Assembly (NCBI GenBank): GCA_023664705.1
Contig: JAMPFE010000003.1
Location: forward strand, 1-64,000
Direction: 5' to 3'
DNA length: 64,000 nucleotides
Source of the DNA: Lachnospiraceae bacterium
GTDB taxonomy: Bacteria > Bacillota > Clostridia > Oscillospirales > Ruminococcaceae
Shown piece after piece: positions 33,778 to 42,467 of this stretch. Made by a program: the position numbers and the translations under genes. The notes below the pieces were generated by a model. That model searched no databases and was not told where the DNA came from. It worked only from the letters and a program-made list of their open reading frames with translations. The first letter of the stretch is position 1. Each line of letters begins with the position of its first letter.

Positions 33778-34053
33778 TTACTTGAGGATGCGGATCTTGC
33801 CGATGAGCGGCAGATCTTTCATCTCGCCGTTTGCGGCGTTGATGATACCCATGATCATAAACACGAACACGGCGATCTCGCAGATCCAGCCCAAAAAGGG
33901 AACGATGCCGCAGACGAGGCTCGCGAGCCAGAGCACCAGCCCCTGATTTGCGTGGAACTTTGTAAATTCGGTTTTGCCTGCGAGAAGCCCTACCAGCCAC
34001 AAGAAGCCTATGTACGACAGTATGCCGAACAGCTTGTCATTTGAATCTTCCAT
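33778..34053 (-). CDS. DUF4870 (Tic20-like) small membrane protein
   Basis: 91 residues with three hydrophobic segments: LFGILSYIGFLWLVGLLAG, FHANQGLVLWLASLVCGIVP and CEIAVFVFMIMGIINAANG. The FHANQGLVLW motif and the ending KDLPLIGKIRIL are typical of this family, whose function is unknown. It is a stand-alone gene with its own terminator. An upstream GGAGG lies at the start (ATG 34053 after AGGAGGGTTTCCAA). Confidence 0.85.
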   Translation of the reverse strand: MEDSNDKLFGILSYIGFLWLVGLLAGKTEFTKFHANQGLVLWLASLVCGIVPFLGWICEIAVFVFMIMGIINAANGEMKDLPLIGKIRILK

Positions 34054-34242
34054 TTGGAAACCCTCCTAAAAATAATCTTGCGGCGCCACTTCCGCATTGC
34101 TTTTACTATACCAAAAAAACGCGGTTTTGTCAAGCGGTTAAACGAACATTTGCCGCCTTGGGGAGGCTATTTTGTAACTTTAAACAAATTTTCCGAAAAT
34201 AATTTTTGCACAATAGTATAATATGTTGTGTCATAAATCCGC

Positions 34243-34866
34243 TCAGCGCAGGTAGGGATTGTACTTTTTTTCCGTTTCGAGGTCGGTTATCTCGCCGTGT
34301 CCGCACAGCAGCCGCCAGCTGCCCTTCAGCGCCTTTATCTTGGCGAGGCTTTCGAGCATTTGTCTGTCGCTGCCCGAATAGCCGTCGGTGCGCCCTATGC
34401 TGCCTTGGAAGATGACGTCGCCCGTGAGCGCCGCGCCGTACCGTTCGCAGAACAGCAGACAGCTGCCCGCGGTGTGCCCGGGGGCTGCCATTGCCTTGAA
34501 CGTGAGCCCGCACACCGAAAACTCCTCGCCGTCCGTGAACACGCGGTCGGGCGTTACGGGCGCGAACGGCGTGCCCTGCATGAACCACGCCCAGCTCTTG
34601 TCGGAGCTTTGCAGCATTTCGGAGTCCAAGTCGGGGGCGTAAACGGGCGCGCCCGTTTGCTCCCGAAGCGCGGCGGCTCCGGCGAAGTGGTCGAAGTGCC
34701 CGTGGGTGATGATTATCGCGCCGACCTCCATGTCCTCTCTGTCCATTGCCGCAATGACCTCCGCGGAGGAGGCGGGGTCGACGACGACGGCTTTATTGCC
34801 GTCCGCGGGGATGATGTAGCAATTTGCCGCCAGCGCGCCGAGCGGAAGCTGCATTATTTTATCCAT
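34243..34866 (-). CDS. Metallo-beta-lactamase-fold hydrolase (glyoxalase II-like)
   Basis: 207 residues. The metal-binding motif THGHFDHFAG (HxHxDH) is intact, followed by AAPGHTAGSC, GDVIFQGSIGRTD and LLCGHGEITD, together matching the YcbL/GloB-like group seen downstream of relA in many clostridia. It probably hydrolyses a thioester or phosphate-type substrate; the exact one is unknown. Start ATG 34866 lies behind GAGGTATTCT; the GTG at 34878 would overlap this RBS. Confidence 0.88.
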   Translation of the reverse strand: MDKIMQLPLGALAANCYIIPADGNKAVVVDPASSAEVIAAMDREDMEVGAIIITHGHFDHFAGAAALREQTGAPVYAPDLDSEMLQSSDKSWAWFMQGTPFAPVTPDRVFTDGEEFSVCGLTFKAMAAPGHTAGSCLLFCERYGAALTGDVIFQGSIGRTDGYSGSDRQMLESLAKIKALKGSWRLLCGHGEITDLETEKKYNPYLR

Positions 34867-34874
34867 AGAATACC

Positions 34875-35378
34875 TCACTTTATTTTTGTGACCTTTGCGC
34901 CGCCCTTGGTCTTGTTATAGGAGCTTGTCGCGGAGAACGCCTCGATGAGCGCCGTTTCCATATCGTTCAGGCGCTTTGCCTTGACGGGGACTATGCGGAC
35001 GTAGGCTTCCTTGCCGTATTTGATGTCCGCGTAGACGTCGCCCTTGCCTTTGCCGTTGAAGTGGTTGTGGACGCGCTGACAGACATTGACCGACTGCCCG
35101 ACGTAGATGTTCTCCCAGCCGTAAAAGCGCTTGAAGCGCACGGGCTTGTCGAATATCATTATGACGTAGCACCCGGGGAAATCGTTGTACTTATAGCCCG
35201 TGCGAGCCTTTTCGTCGATTATCCAGCCGTTCTCAAATTCGGTCCACCGAACAAAGCCGCCGCGGCGTATTTTGCGGCGCAGACGAGCCTGCTTTGCTTT
35301 GGGGGTGCTCCGCGCTTTTATCCACAAGAGCGTCAATATAAGCAGAGCGCCGACGAGCAGCCATTGTTCCGTGCTCAT
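34875..35378 (-). CDS. GIY-YIG domain protein with an N-terminal membrane anchor
   Basis: 167 residues: residues 6-21 form a membrane helix, followed by a strongly basic stretch (RSTPKAKQARLRRKIRRGG), then a GIY-YIG-like domain with GCYVIMI (69-75) and IYVGQSVNVCQRVHNHF (about 90-106). Such domains usually cleave DNA; a membrane-anchored version is uncommon. The canonical downstream Arg and Glu may be R102 and the E of METALIEAF. In related genomes this slot after relA often carries dtd. It starts four bases after the relA stop. Confidence 0.75.
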   Translation of the reverse strand: MSTEQWLLVGALLILTLLWIKARSTPKAKQARLRRKIRRGGFVRWTEFENGWIIDEKARTGYKYNDFPGCYVIMIFDKPVRFKRFYGWENIYVGQSVNVCQRVHNHFNGKGKGDVYADIKYGKEAYVRIVPVKAKRLNDMETALIEAFSATSSYNKTKGGAKVTKIK

Positions 35379-35381
35379 ATA

Positions 35382-37556
35382 TCACTGCTTGCCCGTTCTG
35401 TCTGCGGAGATGACCCCGGGTATCTTTTTCAGCCGCAGCATGACGTTCGAGAGCTGCTCCACGCCCGCTATTTCGATAGTTATCAGCAGGTTGGTGTTGC
35501 CGTTTTTCAGGCGGTGCATATTCATTTCGTGCATGGGGATATGGTTCGCGGCTATCGCAGCGGTGATGTCCGCGATGACCGAGGACTTCTGCTCGGCGAT
35601 GATGTCGATGGTCGCGCGGTAGGTCGTGTCGTCGACGCCCGCCCACGAAGCCTTTATCCAGCGATCCTTGTTTTCCTCGCTGTCCATGTTGTTTATGACG
35701 TTGATGCAGTCCATTTTGTGTATGGATACGCCGAAGCCGCGCGTTACAAAGCCGATTATGGGGTCGCCGGGGAGGGGGTTGCAGCACTGCGCGAACTTGA
35801 CCAGGCAGTTGTCGACGCCCTCGATTATGATGCCCTTGCGGCGGGCGCGGCGGTTGGTCTGCTCGATGTTTTCCTCGCCCGTTTGCAGGACGGCGTTCTG
35901 CTCCCGCTCGGCACGGAGCCGGCTCTCCTTGACGCGCTGGACTATCTTCGACATCGATATGCCGCCGTAGCCTATGCTCGCGTACAGGTCGTCGACGGTA
36001 TCGACGCGCGCGCGCTCGGCTACCGTTTTGAGGAGCTCCTCGTCGAGGGGGATGCCGTTGCGCCTGAACTCGCGCTCGAGCTCTTCCCTGCCGCAGGCGA
36101 TGTTTTCCTCGCGGCGCTCCTTTTTGAACCACGAGCGTATCTTGCTTTTCGCCTCGGTGGTCTTGGCGATCTCGAGCCAGTTTCTGTTGGGACCGTAGTT
36201 CGGGGAGTTGGTGGTGAATATCTCGATGATGTCGCCCGTTTTCACTTGGTAATCGAACTGCACCATGCGCCCGCCGACCTTTGCGCCCGTCATTTTGTTG
36301 CCGACCTCGGTGTGTATGGCGTAGGCGAAGTCGATGACGTTCGCGCCGAGCGGCAGCACGAACACGTCGCCCTTGGGGGAGAACACGTATACCTCGTCCT
36401 GCGCGAGGTCGTTTTTGATAGCGTCCGCTATCTGCTCGACGTCGTCCGCCTCCTGCTGGCGCTCGAGAAGCTGCCGTATCCAATCGAAGCGCTTTTCGCC
36501 CGCGACGCTGCCTTTTAAGCCCGCCTTGTACTTCCAGTGCGCGGCGATGCCGTATTGGGCGGTGTTGTGCATTTCAACGGTGCGTATCTGAACTTCAAAG
36601 GGGATGCCCTCCTTGCCGATGACCGTCGTATGCAGCGACTGATAGCGGTTGGGCTTGGGGGTGGCGATGTAATCCTTGAAGCGGTACGGCATGGGGCTGA
36701 ACAGGTCGTGGATAACGCCGAGGACGTTGTAGCACTCGATGACCGACTGCACGATAATGCGCACGGCGTAGATGTCGTAGATCTCGTCGAACGGCTTGTT
36801 TTTGACGTACATTTTCTTGTAAATGCTGAAAATGGACTTTACTCTGCCCTCGATGAGCGGCGCGGGCTCGATGTCGTTGACGCGCCCTCTGATGCGCGAG
36901 ATTATGGTGTCGATAAAGCTGTCGCGCTCCTGCTTGTGCAGGTCGAGCAGGCGCTCTATCTCCTTGCAGCCGTAGGGGTCGAGATAGCGTATGGCGATGC
37001 TTTCCATTTCCTCCTTGACGTCGCTCATACCGAGGCGGTGAGCGATGGGGGCGTAGAAATTCATCGTCTCCAGCGAGGTCTTGCGCTGCTTTTCGGGAGG
37101 TCTGGCGTACAGCGTGCGCATATTGTGCAGCCTGTCGGCGAGCTTGATGATGATGACGCGGATGTCCTTGCTCATCGCCATAAGTATCTTGCGGATATTT
37201 TCGGCCTGCTGCTCCTCCTTGGTGTTCAGCGGGACCTGACCTATTTTCGTGACGCCGTCCACCATGAGCGCCACGTCCGAGCCGAACTTCTTTTTTATCT
37301 CGTCGAGCGTGGTGTCCGTGTCCTCCACCACGTCGTGCAGCAGAGCCGCGCAGAGCGTGTCCGTGTCCATGAGGTAATCCAGCAGAATGGACGCCACGGA
37401 CAGCGGGTGGGTTATATATTTCTCGCCCGAGGAGCGCATCTGCCCCTCGTGAGCCTCGTCCGCAAGCCGAAAGGCGCGCATTATTTTATCCGTGTCATAC
37501 GGCTTTTCGCTTGCGGCGATCTTTTGCATTAAATCGTCAATGGTTATGGCGTCCAT
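35382..37556 (-). CDS. Bifunctional (p)ppGpp synthetase/hydrolase
   Basis: RelA/SpoT (Rel) protein of 724 residues controlling the stringent response. The hydrolase domain shows HPLSVASILLD and the HD pair at 74-75 in LLHDVVEDT. The synthetase domain has KPNRYQSLHTTVIG and FEVQIRT. TGS (VYVFSPKGDVFVLPLGA) and C-terminal zinc-finger/ACT regions follow, ending with an ACT domain (TIDIIAEQKSSVIADIT). It lies between recJ and the GIY-YIG gene, 6 bp after the recJ stop, in an arrangement common in Firmicutes. Confidence 0.95.
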   Translation of the reverse strand: MDAITIDDLMQKIAASEKPYDTDKIMRAFRLADEAHEGQMRSSGEKYITHPLSVASILLDYLMDTDTLCAALLHDVVEDTDTTLDEIKKKFGSDVALMVDGVTKIGQVPLNTKEEQQAENIRKILMAMSKDIRVIIIKLADRLHNMRTLYARPPEKQRKTSLETMNFYAPIAHRLGMSDVKEEMESIAIRYLDPYGCKEIERLLDLHKQERDSFIDTIISRIRGRVNDIEPAPLIEGRVKSIFSIYKKMYVKNKPFDEIYDIYAVRIIVQSVIECYNVLGVIHDLFSPMPYRFKDYIATPKPNRYQSLHTTVIGKEGIPFEVQIRTVEMHNTAQYGIAAHWKYKAGLKGSVAGEKRFDWIRQLLERQQEADDVEQIADAIKNDLAQDEVYVFSPKGDVFVLPLGANVIDFAYAIHTEVGNKMTGAKVGGRMVQFDYQVKTGDIIEIFTTNSPNYGPNRNWLEIAKTTEAKSKIRSWFKKERREENIACGREELEREFRRNGIPLDEELLKTVAERARVDTVDDLYASIGYGGISMSKIVQRVKESRLRAEREQNAVLQTGEENIEQTNRRARRKGIIIEGVDNCLVKFAQCCNPLPGDPIIGFVTRGFGVSIHKMDCINVINNMDSEENKDRWIKASWAGVDDTTYRATIDIIAEQKSSVIADITAAIAANHIPMHEMNMHRLKNGNTNLLITIEIAGVEQLSNVMLRLKKIPGVISADRTGKQ

Positions 37557-37562
37557 TTCATT

Positions 37563-39599
37563 TCACCCCCGAATGGTCTCTTTTGAAAAGCGCTTTTTCA
37601 GCTCGGACAGCAGCCCGCTTGCGAAAAGGTCGCGCTTTTCCGTAACGGGCAGTATTTTCGGCGCGCAGTTCTCGTCGAGCTCTATCATTTTGGCCTCGGC
37701 GAAAGCGTCCAGCGTAATTCTCAGCTTGCAGTAATTTACGCTGCCGTCGAACGTCGCCAGCTCCTCGGCGGTGCGCTTTCCGCCGCTCTTTTTCACCATT
37801 TCGTATATTTTTATGAGCTCCTCGCGGCTCTGCGGGAGAATTCTCGGCTCGAGGTGCTTGTCGCAGTCCTCGCCGCGGCATATCTCCTCGTAGGTGCGCG
37901 CGGCGGCGAGGAATTTCCCCTCGGGGAAGCCCGCGGGGCGGTAGTCGACGAGCATGAGCTCCGCGCTTTCTTTGCCGTTGTATTCGTTTATCGAGGCGGT
38001 CGCTATCATGTCTATCCTGTCGCCGACGTTGGGCAGAAAGCTGCCGAACGGTATTTTGAACGTTATCACGCGCAGCGTAACGCCGCCCGACTCCGCGTCG
38101 AAGGAGGTGTATTTGCCGTCCTTCATGGGGCGCTTTGCCTTTACCGTGCAGTTTTTCAGCAGGATATTCGGCACAGCGTTGCGCTCTCCGAAAGGCTCCA
38201 GCTTCGAGAGCAGACGAACATTATCGACGGTCACGGCGGCGCAGGTCGTTTCTATGTCCGCTGTGATGACCGCCGTCGGCATTTTCGGGTGGTTCTCGCG
38301 CGCGTATTTGTATATGAGCTCCGTGAGCTCCCCGACCCTGTCCGCGGGCAGCGAAAAGCCCCCCGCTTTCGGGTGTCCGCCGAACGTCGTCAGCGGCGCG
38401 GAGCATTCCATTAGCATTTTATGCACGGAAAAGCCCTCGATGCTCCTCACGGAGCCGCGCGCCTCGCCGTTTTCGACGGAGATCATCACGACGGGCTTGT
38501 CGTACTTTTCGAGGAGCGACGAGCAGACGATGCCGATAACGCCGCGATGCCAGCCCTCGCCCGCAAGCACTATGACGCGCTGTTTGAGTATCATGGGGTT
38601 TTCGGCGAGCTGCTTTTGAACGTCCTCGAGAATCTTGCTTTCCGCGGTCTTGCGATTGTTGTTCAGCAGCTCCGTTTCCTCGGCGAGCCTGCCCGCGGTT
38701 TCGGCGTCGTCCTCGCAGAGCAGCAGCCGCGCCGCCTTTTCCGCGTGAGCCATTCTGCCCGCGGCGTTTATCCTCGGGCAAACAGTGAACGCCAAATCGG
38801 TGGACGTTATATTATCCGTGCGGCGCCTTGCCGACTTGATAAGCGCCGTAAGCCCCGCGTTCTGCTCGTTTCTTATGTTATCCAGTCCGAGCCGGACTAT
38901 GTAACGGTTCTCGCCTTTGAGCGGCACGACGTCGCCGACGGTCGCCACCGCCGCGAGGTCGGCGTAGCTCTCCGTGACGAAATCCTCGTCCTCCTCCAGA
39001 GCCATAAGCAGCTTCAGGACTACCCCCGCGCCGCACAGGTCCTTGAACGGGGAGGGGTCGTCGGCGCGGTTGGGGTCGACGCAGGCGCCGCACTCGGGAA
39101 GGCTCGCGTTGGGCTGGTGGTGGTCGGTTATCAGCAGGTCTATCCCCTTGCTTTTCAGGAACTCCGCTTCCTTGACGGCGGAAATGCCGTTGTCGACAGT
39201 GATGACGAGCTGCGTTCCGTTGGCGGCTATCTTTTCGAGAGCGCCGACGCTCATTCCGAAGCCCTCGCTTCTGTCGGGGATATAGAAATCCACGTCCGCG
39301 CCCTGCGCTTCGAGATAGCTGTACAGCATTACCGTCGAGCAGACGCCGTCGCAGTCGTAATCCCCGAAAACCGTTATCCGCTTATCCTCGTCGAGGGCGC
39401 TGCGCACCATTTCCACAGCCTGCGGCATATCGCTCATCAGCATGGGGTCGGAGAGCCTGTCGCAGCCGAAAAACGCCCGCGCGCCGTCGAGCGTCACGAT
39501 GCCGCGCCTTATGAGTATCTCCCCGAGGAAATCCCCGAACTCGCTTTTTATCTCGTTGTTTTCCGCCGCGACGACGGTCGGCAGTATCCATTGCTTCAT
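37563..39599 (-). CDS. recJ: Single-strand-specific exonuclease RecJ
   Basis: Degrades single-stranded DNA 5' to 3' in recombination and repair. The 678-residue protein has the DHH phosphoesterase motifs: VFGDYDCDGVCST (motif I), ITVDNGISA, and ITDHHQPNASLPE (DHH), followed by the DHHA1 domain with GGHPKAGGFSLP and an OB-like C-terminal part. The last ~100 residues are helical. It follows purB by 15 bp. Length is somewhat below Bacillus RecJ because of a shorter C-terminal region. Confidence 0.94.
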   Translation of the reverse strand: MKQWILPTVVAAENNEIKSEFGDFLGEILIRRGIVTLDGARAFFGCDRLSDPMLMSDMPQAVEMVRSALDEDKRITVFGDYDCDGVCSTVMLYSYLEAQGADVDFYIPDRSEGFGMSVGALEKIAANGTQLVITVDNGISAVKEAEFLKSKGIDLLITDHHQPNASLPECGACVDPNRADDPSPFKDLCGAGVVLKLLMALEEDEDFVTESYADLAAVATVGDVVPLKGENRYIVRLGLDNIRNEQNAGLTALIKSARRRTDNITSTDLAFTVCPRINAAGRMAHAEKAARLLLCEDDAETAGRLAEETELLNNNRKTAESKILEDVQKQLAENPMILKQRVIVLAGEGWHRGVIGIVCSSLLEKYDKPVVMISVENGEARGSVRSIEGFSVHKMLMECSAPLTTFGGHPKAGGFSLPADRVGELTELIYKYARENHPKMPTAVITADIETTCAAVTVDNVRLLSKLEPFGERNAVPNILLKNCTVKAKRPMKDGKYTSFDAESGGVTLRVITFKIPFGSFLPNVGDRIDMIATASINEYNGKESAELMLVDYRPAGFPEGKFLAAARTYEEICRGEDCDKHLEPRILPQSREELIKIYEMVKKSGGKRTAEELATFDGSVNYCKLRITLDAFAEAKMIELDENCAPKILPVTEKRDLFASGLLSELKKRFSKETIRG

Positions 39600-39614
39600 A
39601 AACCAAAACGCTCC

Positions 39615-41051
39615 TTATACGCTGAGCTCCGCTTTTGCGCCGAGCAAGTCCTTATTGCGCTCCAGCAGCGGCTTGACGAACTCCGCGAGGAACTCCGCGG
39701 TCTGCTCGGGGGCTCTGCCGACGTAGTTTTCGGGAACGAGCAGCGCTTCTATTTCCTCTTTCGTTATCTTGAACGCGGGGTCGTTGGCAATGCGCTCGGG
39801 GAGGTCGTTTTCGCCGCCCTCGCGGACCTGCTGCGCCGCCGCGTGGGAGTGCCGGCGAAGCTCCTCGTGGAGCTCCTGGCGGTTTCCGCCGTTCTCGACG
39901 GCTCTCATCATTATATTCTCGGTCGCCATAAAAGGAAGCTTTGCCATAAGGCGGCGCTTTATCATTTCGGGGAACACGACGATGCCGTCGGTGACGTTCA
40001 TCATTATGTTCAGTATGGCGTCGACCGCGAGAAAGCCCTCGGCAACGGCGACGCGCTTGTTGGCGCTGTCGTCGAGAGTCCTCTCGAACCACTGCGTCCC
40101 CGCCGTGAACGCGGGGTTCAGCGAATCTATCATCACGTAGCGCGAGAGCGCGGTTATGCGCTCGCTGCGCATGGGGTTGCGCTTGTACGGCATTGCCGAG
40201 GAGCCTATCTGGTTCTTCTCGAACGGCTCCGCCATTTCCTCGAAGTTCTGGAGCAGGCGCAGGTCGTTGCTGAATTTGGAGCAGCTCTGCGCGATGCCCG
40301 AAAGCGTTGCCAAAACTTGGCTGTCGACCTTGCGGGAGTAGGTCTGACCGCTTACGGGAACGCACACGGAAAAGCCCATTTCCTCGGCGATAAGCCTTTC
40401 GAGCTCCTTTATCTTCGAGCTGTCGCCCTTGAAAAGCTCGACGAACGAAGCCTGCGTGCCCGTCGTGCCCTTTTGCCCGAGGAGCTTCAGGCTGCCGATA
40501 CGGTACTCGACCTCCTCCAAGTCCATGAGGAGCTCGTTTATCCAGAGCGTGGCGCGCTTGCCGACGGTCGTGGGCTGCGCGGGCTGGAGATGAGTGTACG
40601 CGAGGCAGGGCATTGCCTTGTATTCCTCGGCGAATTTCGCGAGGTTGGCGATGACGTTCAGCAGCTTTTTCCTGACGAGCAGCAGAGCGTCGCGCATTAT
40701 GATTATATCCGTATTGTCGCCGACGTAGCACGAGGTCGCGCCGAGGTGGATTATCCCCGCCGCCTTGGGGCACTGCCGACCGTAGGCGTAGACGTGGCTC
40801 ATTACGTCGTGGCGGACCTCCTTTTCGCGCTGTTCGGCAACGTCGTAGTTGATGTCGTTGATATGCGCCTCGAGCTCGTCCACCTGTTCTTGAGTAACGG
40901 GCAGACCGAGCTTCATCTCCGCGCGCGCGAGTGCGACCCAGAGCCGTCTCCACGTCGTGAACTTCTTGTCCGCGGAAAAGACAAACTGCATTTCGGGGCT
41001 TGCGTAGCGCGTGCAGAAGGGGCTTTCGTAGGAATTATAATTTTTTGACAT
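39615..41051 (-). CDS. purB: Adenylosuccinate lyase
   Basis: Catalyses two steps of purine synthesis, releasing fumarate from SAICAR and adenylosuccinate. At 478 residues it has the fumarase/aspartase superfamily signature GSSAMPYKRNPMRSE, the catalytic His segment HLGATSCYVGDNTD, and YTHLQPAQPTTVGKR. The family length and start (MSKNYNSYESPF) agree with clostridial PurB. AAGGAG lies seven bases before the ATG and a good sigma-A promoter is upstream. It heads a leftward run purB-recJ-rel. Confidence 0.96.
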   Translation of the reverse strand: MSKNYNSYESPFCTRYASPEMQFVFSADKKFTTWRRLWVALARAEMKLGLPVTQEQVDELEAHINDINYDVAEQREKEVRHDVMSHVYAYGRQCPKAAGIIHLGATSCYVGDNTDIIIMRDALLLVRKKLLNVIANLAKFAEEYKAMPCLAYTHLQPAQPTTVGKRATLWINELLMDLEEVEYRIGSLKLLGQKGTTGTQASFVELFKGDSSKIKELERLIAEEMGFSVCVPVSGQTYSRKVDSQVLATLSGIAQSCSKFSNDLRLLQNFEEMAEPFEKNQIGSSAMPYKRNPMRSERITALSRYVMIDSLNPAFTAGTQWFERTLDDSANKRVAVAEGFLAVDAILNIMMNVTDGIVVFPEMIKRRLMAKLPFMATENIMMRAVENGGNRQELHEELRRHSHAAAQQVREGGENDLPERIANDPAFKITKEEIEALLVPENYVGRAPEQTAEFLAEFVKPLLERNKDLLGAKAELSV

Positions 41052-41087
41052 ATAAATTCTCCTTAAAATGGCAATTACTCAATATAC

Positions 41088-41116
41088 ATTGTAGCACATT
41101 TGCCGAATTTATACAA
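41088..41116 (-). promoter_or_regulatory. Sigma-A promoter of purB
   Basis: Minus strand TTGTAT, 17-bp spacer, TACAAT, ending about 37 bp before the purB start. Confidence 0.65.
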
Positions 41117-41236
41117 GTAGTTGATTTGACAAAGATTGACGGCGAAACGCAAAAATTTTTATTTTCGGCATTTTTAACAAAATTTTGTTTGAGGATTTGT
41201 GCAGTATGCGGGCTGCCTTTATGCTCTTCGGCGCGC

Positions 41237-41265
41237 TTGACAGGGCGGCGGCAATGTGATATAAT
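41237..41265 (+). promoter_or_regulatory. Sigma-A promoter of the 41307 operon
   Basis: TTGACA (41237-41242), 17-bp spacer, TATAAT (41260-41265), a consensus match 41 bp before the start. Confidence 0.85.
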
Positions 41266-41306
41266 GGAAAGGCGGACGCAAACAGCCCGCGGCAGGGAGT
41301 GATATT

Positions 41307-42467
41307 ATGGTCGAGAAGATTACAAACGAGCAGCGCGGCAGGCTGCGGTTCAGGCAAAAAATGATGCGCGAGAAGCTGACCGCCATGGAGCTTATGCTCA
41401 ACGGCAGGGGCGAGAGCTATTTTCCGCTTATAAAAAACGAGGACGGCGCCGTCGACCCCGCGAAGCTGGAGCGCTTCGCGTCGGATATGGTCGACAGCCT
41501 GAAGCATTATCTTGAATTGGACGGGGAGCGCCGGCTCTCCGAGGAAAGCGAGCGCATGTACGGGTGCTTCCTGTTCTGCGCGGTGACCTCGCTGCGGCGC
41601 AAACGCTCGGGCAGGGACCCGTCCGTATGGGAATTTTATATACCCTCCGTATATCAAGATATTATAGACGTTGCGGACGCGGATATCGAGGACTGCGGCA
41701 GCTATGAGGATTTTTTGGCGCTGTGCTATGAGCTGTACCGCGGACAAAAACGCCGTGAATCGGAGATATTTTATCTGAGCAAATTTACGCTTTTCATGGG
41801 GGATCAGCCGTTTATCGCGTCGCTGCCTTATGAGGTACGGACAAGGCTTTGCAGGGACTACGCGCGCAAATACGGTATTTCCGAAGAGGAAAATCAACCT
41901 TTTCTCGACGAGGCGGACGAGGATTACAGCAACGGATACCTTGCCTATCAGGAGGCGCAGGCGGAGGAATACGAAAGAGAGCACGCGGACGAGGACAGCT
42001 CGTGGGTAGACGAATGGTGCGCCGAGGAAGCGGACAAATATTTATCGGAGGCGCGGCGCGCGGACGAGATCGCGGCGTCCGTGGACGAGCTGGGCGAGGA
42101 GCTCCCCGAGAACAGCGGGACGCTGGGGCATCTCTCGGGGGAGGAGATAAGGAGAGAGCTGGAGACAAAGGCAGAGCACGATCTTATGGATAAGGTGTTT
42201 CCCGAGTGGCACAAAACCGTTATTTGCAGCGACGATATATACAATAATATACTGTATGAGAATTTTACGGCTTTCGCAAAGCTGTTCTTCTCAAGCCCCG
42301 ACCGCGGAAATTTTTATACGGACGTTGTAAATATGGTGGATACCTATTTATATGAGCACGGTATCTCGGCGTTCTCGCTGAAGAAGAATTACGGCATGGT
42401 GAACTACCGCGCCGACCTTATGATACGGCAGCTCAAAAAGGAGATCGAGAGGGGGCGCGGGGAATGA
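41307..42467 (+). CDS. Unknown protein, first of a coupled pair
   Basis: 386 residues from ATG 41307. The protein is very rich in Glu, Arg and Tyr. Residues 1-190 look globular and helical (LRFRQKMMREKLTAMELML, YGCFLFCAVTSLRRKR). A long acidic stretch (about 200-310, EEDQ-rich) is followed by a compact C-terminal region (VFPEWHKTVICSDDIYNNILYENF). No signal peptide or membrane span. I do not recognise a family. The next gene starts inside its stop codon (GGAATGA), so the products probably act together. Consensus promoter upstream and terminator after the pair suggest a two-gene operon. Confidence 0.72.
   Translation: MVEKITNEQRGRLRFRQKMMREKLTAMELMLNGRGESYFPLIKNEDGAVDPAKLERFASDMVDSLKHYLELDGERRLSEESERMYGCFLFCAVTSLRRKRSGRDPSVWEFYIPSVYQDIIDVADADIEDCGSYEDFLALCYELYRGQKRRESEIFYLSKFTLFMGDQPFIASLPYEVRTRLCRDYARKYGISEEENQPFLDEADEDYSNGYLAYQEAQAEEYEREHADEDSSWVDEWCAEEADKYLSEARRADEIAASVDELGEELPENSGTLGHLSGEEIRRELETKAEHDLMDKVFPEWHKTVICSDDIYNNILYENFTAFAKLFFSSPDRGNFYTDVVNMVDTYLYEHGISAFSLKKNYGMVNYRADLMIRQLKKEIERGRGE

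Noticed and set aside
38421..41048. Long plus-strand ORF opposite recJ and purB (875 codons)
   Set aside because: It is antisense to two genes with clear conserved motifs; the long open frame is a side effect of GC-rich codon use.
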